From positions 569 through 8,105 of the forward strand of contig DJBQ01000015.1 in assembly GCA_002430125.1 (NCBI GenBank): a stretch of 7,537 nucleotides of DNA, read 5' to 3'. The notes under the pieces were generated by a model. It did not search any database. It was not told the DNA's origin and saw nothing but the letters and a program-made list of their open reading frames with translations. This DNA is from Rhodobacterales bacterium UBA5972. Its GTDB lineage: Bacteria; Pseudomonadota; Alphaproteobacteria; Rhodobacterales; Rhodobacteraceae. Positions 1 through 6,317 of the stretch are shown piece after piece; position 1 is the first letter of the stretch, and each line of letters begins with the position of its first letter. The position numbers were made by a program, and so were the translations under genes.

Positions 1-500
1 ATGTTATGCATGCCGTAAACTTCCTGAATGCCAAACTCTTCCATCATCCCGTCTTTGACCATCTCGTCACCACCACCACCGCCTTCTTCGGCAGGCTGAA
101 AGATCACCACCGCGGTTCCGTCAAAATTCCGCGTCTCGGCCAGATATTTCGCCGCGCCCAACAACATCGCCGTATGTCCGTCATGCCCGCAAGCATGCAT
201 TTTACCGGCTTCTTTGGATTTGTAATCAAGCCCGGTCGCTTCAAAAATCGGCAACGCATCCATATCGGCGCGCAGGCCAATCACCTTGCCCGAGATATTG
301 GTTTTGCCGTGGATCACCCCGACAACCCCGGTACGACCAATCCCGCCTTTGACTTGGTCGCAGCCAAAAGCCGCCAGTTTCTCTTCGACAATTGCCGAGG
401 TGCGGAATGTATCAAACAACAATTCCGGGTTTTCATGCAGATCACGCCGCCATTCGGTGATTTCTGCGTGTAAATCGGCAAATCGGTTAATATGGGGCAT
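1..500 (-). CDS. M20D amidohydrolase, copy 3 of array (3' end outside window)
   Basis: This is the N-terminal 166 residues of an M20D (amidohydrolase / hippurate hydrolase-like) zinc enzyme; the reading frame is still open at the left edge. Family members hydrolyse the amide bond of N-acyl amino acids in the cytoplasm. The first half of the metal site is visible: ACGHDGH with Cys104 and His106, PAEEG with catalytic Glu138 and metal-binding Glu139, and the MHN histidine (His165) just before the edge. The lid domain and the last ligand lie outside. The ATG at 498-500 (minus strand) follows a GGAGAG ribosome-binding site and sits 19 bp after the stop of the upstream paralogue. By hand count it is about 79% identical to that paralogue over 166 residues (131/166), with the same register and no gaps. 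It has no signal peptide, frameshift or internal stop, so it looks like a functional gene cut by the window. The exact acyl substrate cannot be told. Confidence 0.93.
   Translation of the reverse strand, partial: MPHINRFADLHAEITEWRRDLHENPELLFDTFRTSAIVEEKLAAFGCDQVKGGIGRTGVVGVIHGKTNISGKVIGLRADMDALPIFEATGLDYKSKEAGKMHACGHDGHTAMLLGAAKYLAETRNFDGTAVVIFQPAEEGGGGGDEMVKDGMMEEFGIQEVYGMHN
115..208 (-). repeat. M20D core repeat, copy in the partial gene
   Basis: A 94-bp segment coding for about residues 99-129 (the ACGHDGH zinc motif and the following helix). By hand alignment it is about 89% identical in DNA to the matching segments at 1307-1400 and at 2490-2583. Positions 118-152 (35 bp) match 2493-2527 exactly. 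This is a within-gene paralogous repeat, not a mobile element. Confidence 0.85.
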
Positions 501-519
501 GTCTCTCTCCAGACTTGGT

Positions 520-1692
520 TCAGGTTGCAGGCATTCCGGTTTCCACCAGCTGCGCCCAATAGGAACAGCCGGCGGGGATCGCCTCGTCGTTGAAATTGTA
601 TTTGGGATGATGCAGGCCAAATCCCGGACCGGTTCCCATCGCGATATAGGCCCCTGGCCGTTCGTCCAGCATATAGGAAAAGTCCTCCGCCCCCATTCGG
701 GCCGGACAGTTGCGATCAACCTTGCCAGCGCCTGCCACAAGCTCTGCAACATTTGCTGCAAACTCGGTTTGCGCCGCACTGTTGACCAGTACCGGATAGC
801 CGCGTTCATAAACGATGTCGGCCTTGGCACCGTATGCCATTGCGGTTGCTGCAACCAGTCGCGAAATCGCCGCCTCGGCCATGTCCTGAACCAATGGGTC
901 GTGGGTGCGCACCGTGCCGCGCAATTCGCACAATTGCGGGATGACATTATAGGCATCGCTTTCGGTCTGCACCGAACAGACCGAGACGACCAACGCCTTC
1001 AACGGATCAGCATTACGCGACGCGATGCTTTGCAATGCCACCACGATTTGCGACGCGACCAGCGTTGTGTCGATCGCTTCATGCGGTATGGCTGCATGCC
1101 CGCCCTTTCCCGTCACAACGATGGTGAACTCATCGGCGGCGGCATAAAATCCGCCGGGTCGGATCGCAAATTCGCCAAGCGGCAGGTTTGGTACATTGTG
1201 CATGCCGTAAACCTCCTGAATGCCAAACGCATCCATCATCCCGTCGCGGCACATCTCAAGCCCGCCTGCCCCGCCTTCTTCGGCGGGTTGGAAAATCATC
1301 ACGACCGTGCCGTCAAAATTTCGCGTCTCGGCCAGATATTTCGCCGCCCCAAGCAACATCGCCGTATGCCCGTCATGCCCACAAGCATGCATCTTGCCGC
1401 TGATGGTCGAGGCATAGTCAACGCCCGTTGCCTCAAATATCGGCAGGGCATCCATATCAGCCCGCAGGCCAATCACCTTGCCCGAGGTGTTTTGCTTTCC
1501 CTTAATGACCGCCACGACGCCGGTCCTGCCAATTCCGGTTCTCACCTGATCACAGCCAAACTCTGTCAGCAAACCCGCCACCAGCGCGGCGGTGCGGGTT
1601 TCTTCAAAACACAGTTCGGGATGCGCATGCATATCGCGCCGCCAGCCGGTAATTTCCGCATGCAGATCAGCAAACCGGTTGATTAAGGGCAT
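520..1692 (-). CDS. M20D N-acyl-amino-acid amidohydrolase, copy 2 of array
   Basis: A 390-residue cytoplasmic amidohydrolase of peptidase subfamily M20D (hippurate hydrolase, IAA-amino-acid hydrolase and N-acetyl-amino-acid deacetylase relatives), the usual full length. It is expected to release an amino acid and a carboxylic acid from an N-acyl amino acid with a two-metal site. Visible motifs: WRRDMHAHPEL near residue 17, RADMDALPI at 78-86, ACGHDGH (Cys104, His106), FQPAEEG (Glu138 catalytic, Glu139 metal), MHN (His165), the lid-domain GKGGHAAIPH (His199 and His204), MGAEDFS around 333-339, and LHHPKYNFND with the final metal histidine His361. All expected catalytic residues are present. 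The ATG at 1690-1692 has a GAGAG-type ribosome-binding site about 6 bp upstream, and the gene lies 16 bp after the previous paralogue's stop, so it belongs to a four-gene operon. The family assignment is secure; the substrate, and any hipO-like name, is not. Confidence 0.95.
   Translation of the reverse strand: MPLINRFADLHAEITGWRRDMHAHPELCFEETRTAALVAGLLTEFGCDQVRTGIGRTGVVAVIKGKQNTSGKVIGLRADMDALPIFEATGVDYASTISGKMHACGHDGHTAMLLGAAKYLAETRNFDGTVVMIFQPAEEGGAGGLEMCRDGMMDAFGIQEVYGMHNVPNLPLGEFAIRPGGFYAAADEFTIVVTGKGGHAAIPHEAIDTTLVASQIVVALQSIASRNADPLKALVVSVCSVQTESDAYNVIPQLCELRGTVRTHDPLVQDMAEAAISRLVAATAMAYGAKADIVYERGYPVLVNSAAQTEFAANVAELVAGAGKVDRNCPARMGAEDFSYMLDERPGAYIAMGTGPGFGLHHPKYNFNDEAIPAGCSYWAQLVETGMPAT
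1307..1400 (-). repeat. M20D core repeat, copy in the middle gene
   Basis: Second copy of the 94-bp conserved core. It differs from the copy at 115-208 at about 10 positions, mostly third codon positions. A 23-bp stretch at 1322-1344 is exactly shared by all three copies. Confidence 0.85.
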
Positions 1693-1708
1693 AATCGTCT
1701 CTCTACTT

Positions 1709-2875
1709 TCAGGTCAAAGGCATCCGCTGTTCGGCCAATGTAGCAAACCAACTTGACCCAGCCGGAATGATATCATCGTTAAATTCATAGGCAGGATTGT
1801 GAAGTGCTGCCGACTCGCCATTGCCGATGAACATATAGGCCCCCGGACGAACGGCCAGAAAATCGGCGAAATCTTCGGCAGGCATAGCCGGAGGCAAATC
1901 GCGTTTTACCGACCCTGCCACAGATTCGGCCGCAGCCGCCGCAACTTCAGCCTGTTCAGGTGCGTTCAGCAATGGTGGTGCGCCGCGCGTGTAAATCACT
2001 TCGGCCACAGCGCCGTAAGTCTGGGCAGCGGTTTGGGCTATCTCAATCAAACGGTGTTCAATCAAATCCCGCGTGTCAGCATCAAACGTGCGGGTGGTGC
2101 CAAGCAGGACAACCTGATCGGCAATGACGTTATAAATATTGGTGTCAGAGTGAAAGGAACAGACCGAGACAACGGCGGCGTTCAACGGGTCAACATTGCG
2201 CGACGTGATGGATTGCAGCGCCATGACCACGGCGGCACCGGCAAGTGTCGCGTCAACCGTTGTATGTGGTTGCGCCCCATGTCCACCCCGGCCTTTTACG
2301 GTGATCTGAAACGCATCTGCACCTGCCATTTGCGCCCCGCTGCGGATCGCAAATGATCCCGACGGCAGACCCGGCCAGTTGTGCATTCCGTAGACTTCCT
2401 GAATGCCAAATCGTTCAATCATCCCGTCAGCGATCATCCCACGCGCGCCACCGCCACCTTCTTCGGCTGGCTGAAAGATCAAAACCACTGTGCCGTCAAA
2501 ATTCCGCGTCTCGGCCAGATATTTCGCGGCCCCCAATAGCATCGAGGTATGGCCGTCATGGCCGCAAGCATGCATTTTACCGCTGATGGTCGAGGCATGG
2601 CCAAGTCCGGTTTGTTCCAGAATCGGCAGCGCATCCATATCCGCGCGAAACCCAAGCACTTTACCCGCGCCTGCACCGCGTCCGCGAATGACGCCGACAA
2701 CCCCGGTTTTGGCGACACCCTCGACCACCTCGTCGCAGCCAAATTCCCGCAGCCGCGCCGCCACCAGTCCGGCAGTGCGATGTTCTTCAAACCTAAGTTC
2801 CGGATGCGCGTGTAGATCCTGCCGCCATGCGGTTATTTCCGGCAACCATTCAGCGATCCGATTGCGAACAGGCAT
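1709..2875 (-). CDS. M20D N-acyl-amino-acid amidohydrolase, copy 1 of array
   Basis: A 388-residue M20D amidohydrolase, complete and of normal family length, first of the three tandem paralogues in transcription order. The zinc-site motifs are intact: RADMDALPI at 78-86, ACGHDGH (Cys104, His106), FQPAEEG (Glu138, Glu139), MHN (His165), GRGGHGAQPH in the lid domain, and LHNPAYEFND with His359. A proline-alanine replaces the common Gly-Ala/Ser before EDF (MPAEDFADF, around 331-339), a mild departure that could alter the pocket. It is the most divergent copy, especially in the lid domain and C-terminal half, yet residues 99-129 match the other two copies almost exactly. The ATG at 2873-2875 lies only 3 bp after the argE-type stop. 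Its GAGGA ribosome-binding site is inside the end of that gene, so translation is probably coupled. A role in hydrolysing a different N-acyl amino acid from its neighbours is inference. Confidence 0.95.
   Translation of the reverse strand: MPVRNRIAEWLPEITAWRQDLHAHPELRFEEHRTAGLVAARLREFGCDEVVEGVAKTGVVGVIRGRGAGAGKVLGFRADMDALPILEQTGLGHASTISGKMHACGHDGHTSMLLGAAKYLAETRNFDGTVVLIFQPAEEGGGGARGMIADGMIERFGIQEVYGMHNWPGLPSGSFAIRSGAQMAGADAFQITVKGRGGHGAQPHTTVDATLAGAAVVMALQSITSRNVDPLNAAVVSVCSFHSDTNIYNVIADQVVLLGTTRTFDADTRDLIEHRLIEIAQTAAQTYGAVAEVIYTRGAPPLLNAPEQAEVAAAAAESVAGSVKRDLPPAMPAEDFADFLAVRPGAYMFIGNGESAALHNPAYEFNDDIIPAGSSWFATLAEQRMPLT
2490..2583 (-). repeat. M20D core repeat, copy in the first gene of the array
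   Basis: Third copy of the 94-bp conserved core, within the most divergent of the three paralogues. It differs from the copy at 115-208 at about 10 of 94 positions, although the genes are much less alike elsewhere. An adjoining 19-bp stretch (2580-2598) is identical to 1397-1415 of the middle gene but absent from the left gene. Confidence 0.85.
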
Positions 2876-2878
2876 TGC

Positions 2879-4045
2879 TCAATCCTCGCACAAATGGTCA
2901 ATCAGACGGTTCATAAACGCCCAACCGGCCTCGAATTCTGCGACCGAGATATATTCGTTCGGTTGATGCGCCTGATCTATGCTGCCCGGACCACAGACCA
3001 CGGCGGAATATCCCTCGGCCTGAAATTGTCCGGCTTCTGTGCCGTAACTGACAACATGGCTGCCATTGTCGCCGGTCAGGCGGCGGGCCAGCATTTCGGC
3101 GGCACCTTCATGTTCGGGACGCAATCCCGGTACGCCATAGGTCGGCGTCAATGTGATCTTTGCGTCGGGATGGATCGCTTTCATTCCGGCCTCGACCTCG
3201 CGGACTTTGGCTGTGTAAGCGTCGATCCAATCCTTGGGGTTATCGCTTGGCACACAGCGAAAACCCATGATGAATTTGCAGTCTTTGGCGGTAATGTTGT
3301 TCGCCGTGCCACCGCTAATTGTGCCAACATGCGCGTTGGTCCAGGGTGGCACGAACATTGCCGCCACCGGATTTGGCGTGGCCGCCGCACTTTCAGCGTT
3401 TTTCTGATTTGCCCAGTCGATCAGTTTGGCAGCCTCGTGAATCGCTGATACCCCGATATGTTGCAGGGAGGAATGGATTTCATAGCCTTCCACATGCGTG
3501 GCAACCCCAACCCCGCCTTTGTGACCGGTCACAACTTTCATCAAAGACGGCTCGCCGATGATGGCAGCACTGGCTTTGGGCAAGTGCTTGGCCATTTCGG
3601 CAATCATGAAAGGCGCACCGACACAGCCGACTTCCTCGTCATAGGACATTGCAATCTGGATCGGTCGCTTAACACCGCGCTTCAGGGCAAGCGGTACGGC
3701 GCACAGCGCCAGCGCATCAAACCCTTTCATGTCACAAGTGCCGCGTCCGTAAAGTTTGCCGTCCTTTTCAACCACGGTGAAGGGATCAGTATTCCAATCC
3801 TGCCCGTCAACCGGCACCACATCGGTATGGCCCGACAGGATCACGCCGCCTTCAACCGCGGGACCGACATTGGCGTAAAGATTAGCCTTTTGACCGGTCG
3901 CATCATAAACACGATGCGATTCGACCCCGTGGCTTGCCAGATAGCTTTCGATGAAATCGATCACCGGCAAGTTACTGTCGCGTGAAACAGACGGAAAAGA
4001 CACAAGCTTTTCAAGCATTTCGCGCGGTGTGAATTCCTGTCCCAT
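2879..4045 (-). CDS. argE: Acetylornithine deacetylase-type M20 hydrolase (ArgE family)
   Basis: A 388-residue M20 metallohydrolase close to the usual ArgE length. ArgE removes the acetyl group from N2-acetyl-L-ornithine, and homologues also deacetylate other N-acetyl amino acids in the cytoplasm. Visible motifs: SGHTDVVPVDG with His73 and catalytic Asp75, YGRGTCDMKG with bridging Asp105, YDEEVGC with catalytic Glu137 and metal-binding Glu138, IGEPS with Glu165, lid-domain His191, YGTEAGQFQ at 334-342, and CGPGSIDQAHQPNEYI with final metal histidine His360. The last two motifs are characteristic of ArgE rather than of succinyl-diaminopimelate desuccinylase. The ATG at 4043-4045 has a GGGGAG ribosome-binding site 7 bp upstream. 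It is the first gene of the minus-strand operon and its stop is 3 bp from the next start. Its place beside N-acyl-amino-acid hydrolases and a peptide transporter suggests a catabolic rather than biosynthetic job (inference). The family is sure; the exact physiological substrate is less so. Confidence 0.92.
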   Translation of the reverse strand: MGQEFTPREMLEKLVSFPSVSRDSNLPVIDFIESYLASHGVESHRVYDATGQKANLYANVGPAVEGGVILSGHTDVVPVDGQDWNTDPFTVVEKDGKLYGRGTCDMKGFDALALCAVPLALKRGVKRPIQIAMSYDEEVGCVGAPFMIAEMAKHLPKASAAIIGEPSLMKVVTGHKGGVGVATHVEGYEIHSSLQHIGVSAIHEAAKLIDWANQKNAESAAATPNPVAAMFVPPWTNAHVGTISGGTANNITAKDCKFIMGFRCVPSDNPKDWIDAYTAKVREVEAGMKAIHPDAKITLTPTYGVPGLRPEHEGAAEMLARRLTGDNGSHVVSYGTEAGQFQAEGYSAVVCGPGSIDQAHQPNEYISVAEFEAGWAFMNRLIDHLCED

Positions 4046-4084
4046 GTGTCTTCTCCCCTGAATTTGCAGCTAACTCTGTTCCAG

Positions 4085-4102
4085 CTTGACCGATTGGTCA
4101 AG
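4085..4102. promoter_or_regulatory. Perfect inverted repeat, candidate operator
   Basis: CTTGACC-GATT-GGTCAAG: two 7-bp arms in perfect dyad symmetry around a 4-bp spacer, 40 bp upstream of the leftward start codon. A related GACCAAT element lies at 4140-4146 in inverted orientation to ATTGGTC at 4093-4099. TTGGTC/GACCAA half-sites resemble those bound by GntR-family (FCD-type) repressors, but no regulator gene is in the window, so the protein is unknown. No T-run follows, so a terminator is unlikely. Confidence 0.45.
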
Positions 4103-4252
4103 TGTCCGCAGTGTTTCTTTGCCGTTCTCGCGAAATCCCGACCAATTGACAAAATTCGGTGTTGCTGCCTGCTTTCTTTCGTGGTTAGTCTAGCCCATAA
4201 CTATAACCGCTGCCGGAAGAATCTGCTTTTCCTGACGGCGGAAATATAAGCT

Positions 4253-4258
4253 GGGGAG
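4253..4258 (+). promoter_or_regulatory. Ribosome-binding site of dppD
   Basis: GGGGAG with a 6-bp spacer to the ATG at 4265. It fixes that ATG as the start over the out-of-frame ATG at 4261. Confidence 0.75.
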
Positions 4259-4264
4259 CTATGG

Positions 4265-5272
4265 ATGCCCGATGGGGCCGTGCCTATATTAGATGTGACT
4301 GACTTGAAAACTGTGTTCAAAACCCGTGGGGGTGAAGTGCACGCAGTGAACTCGGTCAGTTTTGATCTGGCACCTGGCGAACTGCTGGGTGTCGTCGGCG
4401 AAAGTGGGTCCGGCAAGTCTGTGACGATGATGTCGCTGATCGGCTTGTTACCCTCGCCGCCTGCCGAAATCCGCGCCGGATCAGTCATGTTCGAGGGTCG
4501 TGATATCCTCAAAATGACGGCGAACGAATTGCGCAACATCCGCGGCAGCCGCATCGGTTTTGTGTTCCAGGACCCGATGACGTCGCTAAACCCGGTTTTT
4601 TCTGTGGGCTTCCAGATTATGGAGCCATTGCGTAAGCATATGGGCCTGTCAAAAAAACAAGCCAAAGCCCGCGCTGTTGAACTGCTGGAACTGGTCGGCA
4701 TTCCAGACCCTGAACCGCGTTTGGCAGATTATCCACATCAGTTTTCCGGCGGAATGCGTCAGCGCGTGATGATCGCGATTGCGCTGGCTTGCGACCCTAA
4801 GGTGTTGATTGCGGACGAACCGACAACCGCCCTTGATGTCACCATTCAGGCGCAAATTCTGGAGTTGGTGCGGGAATTGCGCCACAAACTGGGCATGGCG
4901 ATTATCTGGATCACACATGATTTGGGCGTGATCGCCGGCATCGCAGACCGCGTTATGGTGATGTATGGCGGCCAGATTGTCGAGCAAGCCCCGGTGCGGG
5001 AACTGTTTTCAAATCCGCTCCACCCTTATACGCGGGCATTGCTGGAAACCCTGCCGTCGGTTACCGGCCAGCGGACCGAAAAACTGATGACAATCGAAGG
5101 CCAGCCTCCGTCGCTTTCAGCCCAGCCAACCTCGTGCCCGTTCAAAGCGCGTTGCAGCAAAGCAATGGACATATGCGGCACCCAAAACCCGTCGATCTTT
5201 AGGCTCAGCGGCAGTCATGATGTCGCTTGTTTCTGGGACGCAACCACCGGAAAGGCGCGCGATGCTGGATAA
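4265..5272 (+). CDS. dppD: Peptide ABC transporter ATP-binding subunit, DppD/OppD type
   Basis: A 335-residue cytoplasmic ATPase that pairs with a second ATPase subunit to power an oligopeptide/dipeptide-type ABC importer. Seen in order: Walker A GESGSGKS (45-52), Q-loop Gln102 in [10 protein letters not shown], signature SGGMRQR (161-167), Walker B VLIADEP with Glu185 and D-loop ALD, and switch His218 in THDLG. A C-terminal oligopeptide-transporter domain (oligo_HPY type) includes HPYTRALL at 253-260. Four cysteines at 291, 297, 304 and 322 (spacing x5, x6, x17) match the arrangement that binds a [4Fe-4S] cluster in characterised DppD/OppD proteins; cluster binding here is inferred. It is the first gene of the rightward operon and overlaps the dppF-type gene by 11 bp. 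Length and motifs are normal for the family. The transported substrate cannot be read from the ATPase. Confidence 0.95.
   Translation: MPDGAVPILDVTDLKTVFKTRGGEVHAVNSVSFDLAPGELLGVVGESGSGKSVTMMSLIGLLPSPPAEIRAGSVMFEGRDILKMTANELRNIRGSRIGFVFQDPMTSLNPVFSVGFQIMEPLRKHMGLSKKQAKARAVELLELVGIPDPEPRLADYPHQFSGGMRQRVMIAIALACDPKVLIADEPTTALDVTIQAQILELVRELRHKLGMAIIWITHDLGVIAGIADRVMVMYGGQIVEQAPVRELFSNPLHPYTRALLETLPSVTGQRTEKLMTIEGQPPSLSAQPTSCPFKARCSKAMDICGTQNPSIFRLSGSHDVACFWDATTGKARDAG
5249..5255 (+). promoter_or_regulatory. Ribosome-binding site that sets the dppF start
   Basis: GGAAAGG lies inside the end of the dppD-type gene, 6 bp before the ATG at 5262. The in-frame ATGs at 5217 and 5220 have no such site, so 5262 is preferred. 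Confidence 0.7.
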
Positions 5273-6248
5273 GAGTACGACGCCGATCCTGAAGGTTCAA
5301 AACCTCAAGATGTACTTCCCGATCTACAAGGGAATTATGCGTCGGCACGTTGGCAATGTCATGGCGGTCGACGATATCAGTTTTGAAATCAATCCCGGCG
5401 AAACTTTGGGTCTTGTCGGCGAAAGTGGGTGTGGCAAATCTTCTGCCGGGCGGGCAATCCTGCGGCTTTACGACATCACCGGCGGGTCAATCCAACTTGA
5501 AGGTATCGAGATCAGTACAATGAAGGGCGACGCTTTGCGCCGCCTGCGCCCTGAAATGCAAATGATCTTTCAGGATCCGCAAGCCAGCCTGAACCCAAGG
5601 ATGACCGTAGGCGCGATCATCGCCGAACCTTTGAACGAGCACAAAAACCTGACCAAGGCCGAAACGCAGGCGCGCGTGAACGAACTGATGGATGCGGTCG
5701 GTCTTAGTCGCGATTTCACCAAGCGTTTCCCGCATGAATTTTCCGGTGGTCAGCGCCAAAGGATCGGGATCGCCCGCGCCCTTGCGCTCAATCCAAAATT
5801 CATTGTCTGCGATGAACCGATTGCTGCACTTGACGTGTCTATTCAGGCGCAAGTGGTGAACCTGCTGGAAGAATTGCAGGAACGCCTTGGGCTGACCTAT
5901 CTGTTTATCAGTCACGATTTGTCTATGGTGCGCCATATCGCGGATCGGGTGGCGGTTATGTATCTGGGCAAAATTGTCGAACTGGCGGGTCGCGACCAAC
6001 TTTATGACAGCCCGCAGCACCCCTATACCCAAGCATTGCTATCGGCTGTACCGGAACCAGACCCATCGGTTGAAAGTACCCGCCAACGCATCTTGCTGGA
6101 AGGCGATGTGCCAAGCCCGGCCAACCCGCCAAAGGGATGCAATTTTTCAACCCGATGCCCGCGGGTGATGGACATCTGCAAAATCGACGTGCCAGAGTTC
6201 AAACAATTAACCGACGGGCGCTATGTCGCCTGCCATTTGATGGAATAA
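5262..6248 (+). CDS. dppF: Peptide ABC transporter ATP-binding subunit, DppF/OppF type
   Basis: A 328-residue ATPase, the expected partner of the DppD-type subunit in a heterodimeric motor. Seen in order: the [10 protein letters not shown] stretch near residue 15, typical of DppF/OppF; Walker A GESGCGKS (53-60); Q-loop Gln104 in [11 protein letters not shown]; signature SGGQRQR (161-167); Walker B FIVCDEP with Glu185; switch His218 in SHDLS; and HPYTQALL at 253-260. The C-terminal domain has four cysteines at 293, 299, 306 and 324 with the same x5-x6-x17 spacing as in the DppD-type subunit, so both may carry an iron-sulfur cluster. The start at 5262 gives an 11-bp overlap with the upstream stop, which implies translational coupling; a longer form from 5217 is possible but has no ribosome-binding site. 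All residues needed for ATP hydrolysis are present. Confidence 0.94.
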   Translation: MLDKSTTPILKVQNLKMYFPIYKGIMRRHVGNVMAVDDISFEINPGETLGLVGESGCGKSSAGRAILRLYDITGGSIQLEGIEISTMKGDALRRLRPEMQMIFQDPQASLNPRMTVGAIIAEPLNEHKNLTKAETQARVNELMDAVGLSRDFTKRFPHEFSGGQRQRIGIARALALNPKFIVCDEPIAALDVSIQAQVVNLLEELQERLGLTYLFISHDLSMVRHIADRVAVMYLGKIVELAGRDQLYDSPQHPYTQALLSAVPEPDPSVESTRQRILLEGDVPSPANPPKGCNFSTRCPRVMDICKIDVPEFKQLTDGRYVACHLME

Positions 6249-6256
6249 ACATAAAC

Positions 6257-6275
6257 GGCGGGGCTGAACTCCGCC
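6257..6275 (+). other. Intercistronic hairpin between dppF and the binding-protein gene
   Basis: GGCGGGG and ACTCCGCC can pair as a 7-bp stem with one G-U pair and a 5-base loop, 9 bp after the dppF-type stop. No T-run follows, so it is a poor Rho-independent terminator. It more likely stabilises an mRNA end or partly separates expression of the binding-protein gene (inference). The 69-bp gap holds nothing else but the next ribosome-binding site. Confidence 0.45.
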
Positions 6276-6305
6276 AACCAGAGGTACTAAAAGAGCCAAC
6301 CTAAC

Positions 6306-6311
6306 AAGGAG
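6306..6311 (+). promoter_or_regulatory. Ribosome-binding site of the binding-protein gene
   Basis: AAGGAG, a near-consensus site 6 bp before the ATG at 6318. It is the strongest ribosome-binding site in the rightward operon, which fits the high level at which periplasmic binding proteins are usually made. Confidence 0.8.
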
Positions 6312-6317
6312 AAGACT

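Larger units (their letters stand above)
4046..4264. promoter_or_regulatory. Divergent promoter region between hydrolase and transporter operons
   Basis: A 219-bp gap between two genes that start away from each other, so it must hold both promoters unless one is supplied from elsewhere. For the rightward operon, the best -10-like hexamer is TATAAC at 4202-4207, without a convincing -35 at the right spacing; TTGACA at 4146-4151 is a perfect -35 match but has no good -10 at 17-18 bp. For the leftward operon, TTGACC read on the minus strand (plus 4096-4101) is a possible -35 overlapping the inverted repeat, with only a weak -10. No convincing small gene lies here. The region's role is certain from layout; the individual hexamers are weak. 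Confidence 0.6.

Noticed and set aside
1..500. Left-hand M20D copy as a truncated pseudogene
   Set aside because: The frame is intact with all expected motifs and a good ribosome-binding site; it is cut only by the window edge.
286..1686. Long open frame of 466 codons on the plus strand opposite the M20D genes
   Set aside because: It is antisense to clear M20D coding sequence with all catalytic motifs, has no ribosome-binding site or recognisable domain, and spans two opposite-strand genes and their gap. It is a by-product of GC-rich codon use.
2490..2966. Plus-strand open frames opposite the first M20D gene and the end of argE
   Set aside because: The composition is that of a reversed coding strand; it overlaps two well-supported genes and shows no motif of its own.
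4046..4249. Possible 67-codon gene in the divergent intergenic region
   Set aside because: It starts at a GTG without a ribosome-binding site, the protein has no recognisable features, and it would run through the likely promoters.
4201..4701. Minus-strand open frame of 166 codons across the start of dppD
   Set aside because: It lies antisense to the Walker A region of a clear ATPase gene and is serine/proline-rich in the way reversed frames are.
5217..5261. Upstream start for dppF giving 15 extra residues
   Set aside because: There is no ribosome-binding site before 5217 or 5220, whereas GGAAAGG stands 6 bp before 5262; the extra residues do not resemble the family N-terminus.
6257..6275. 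Hairpin as a Rho-independent terminator
   Set aside because: It is followed by AACCAGAGG, not a T-run, and lies inside what looks like one operon.
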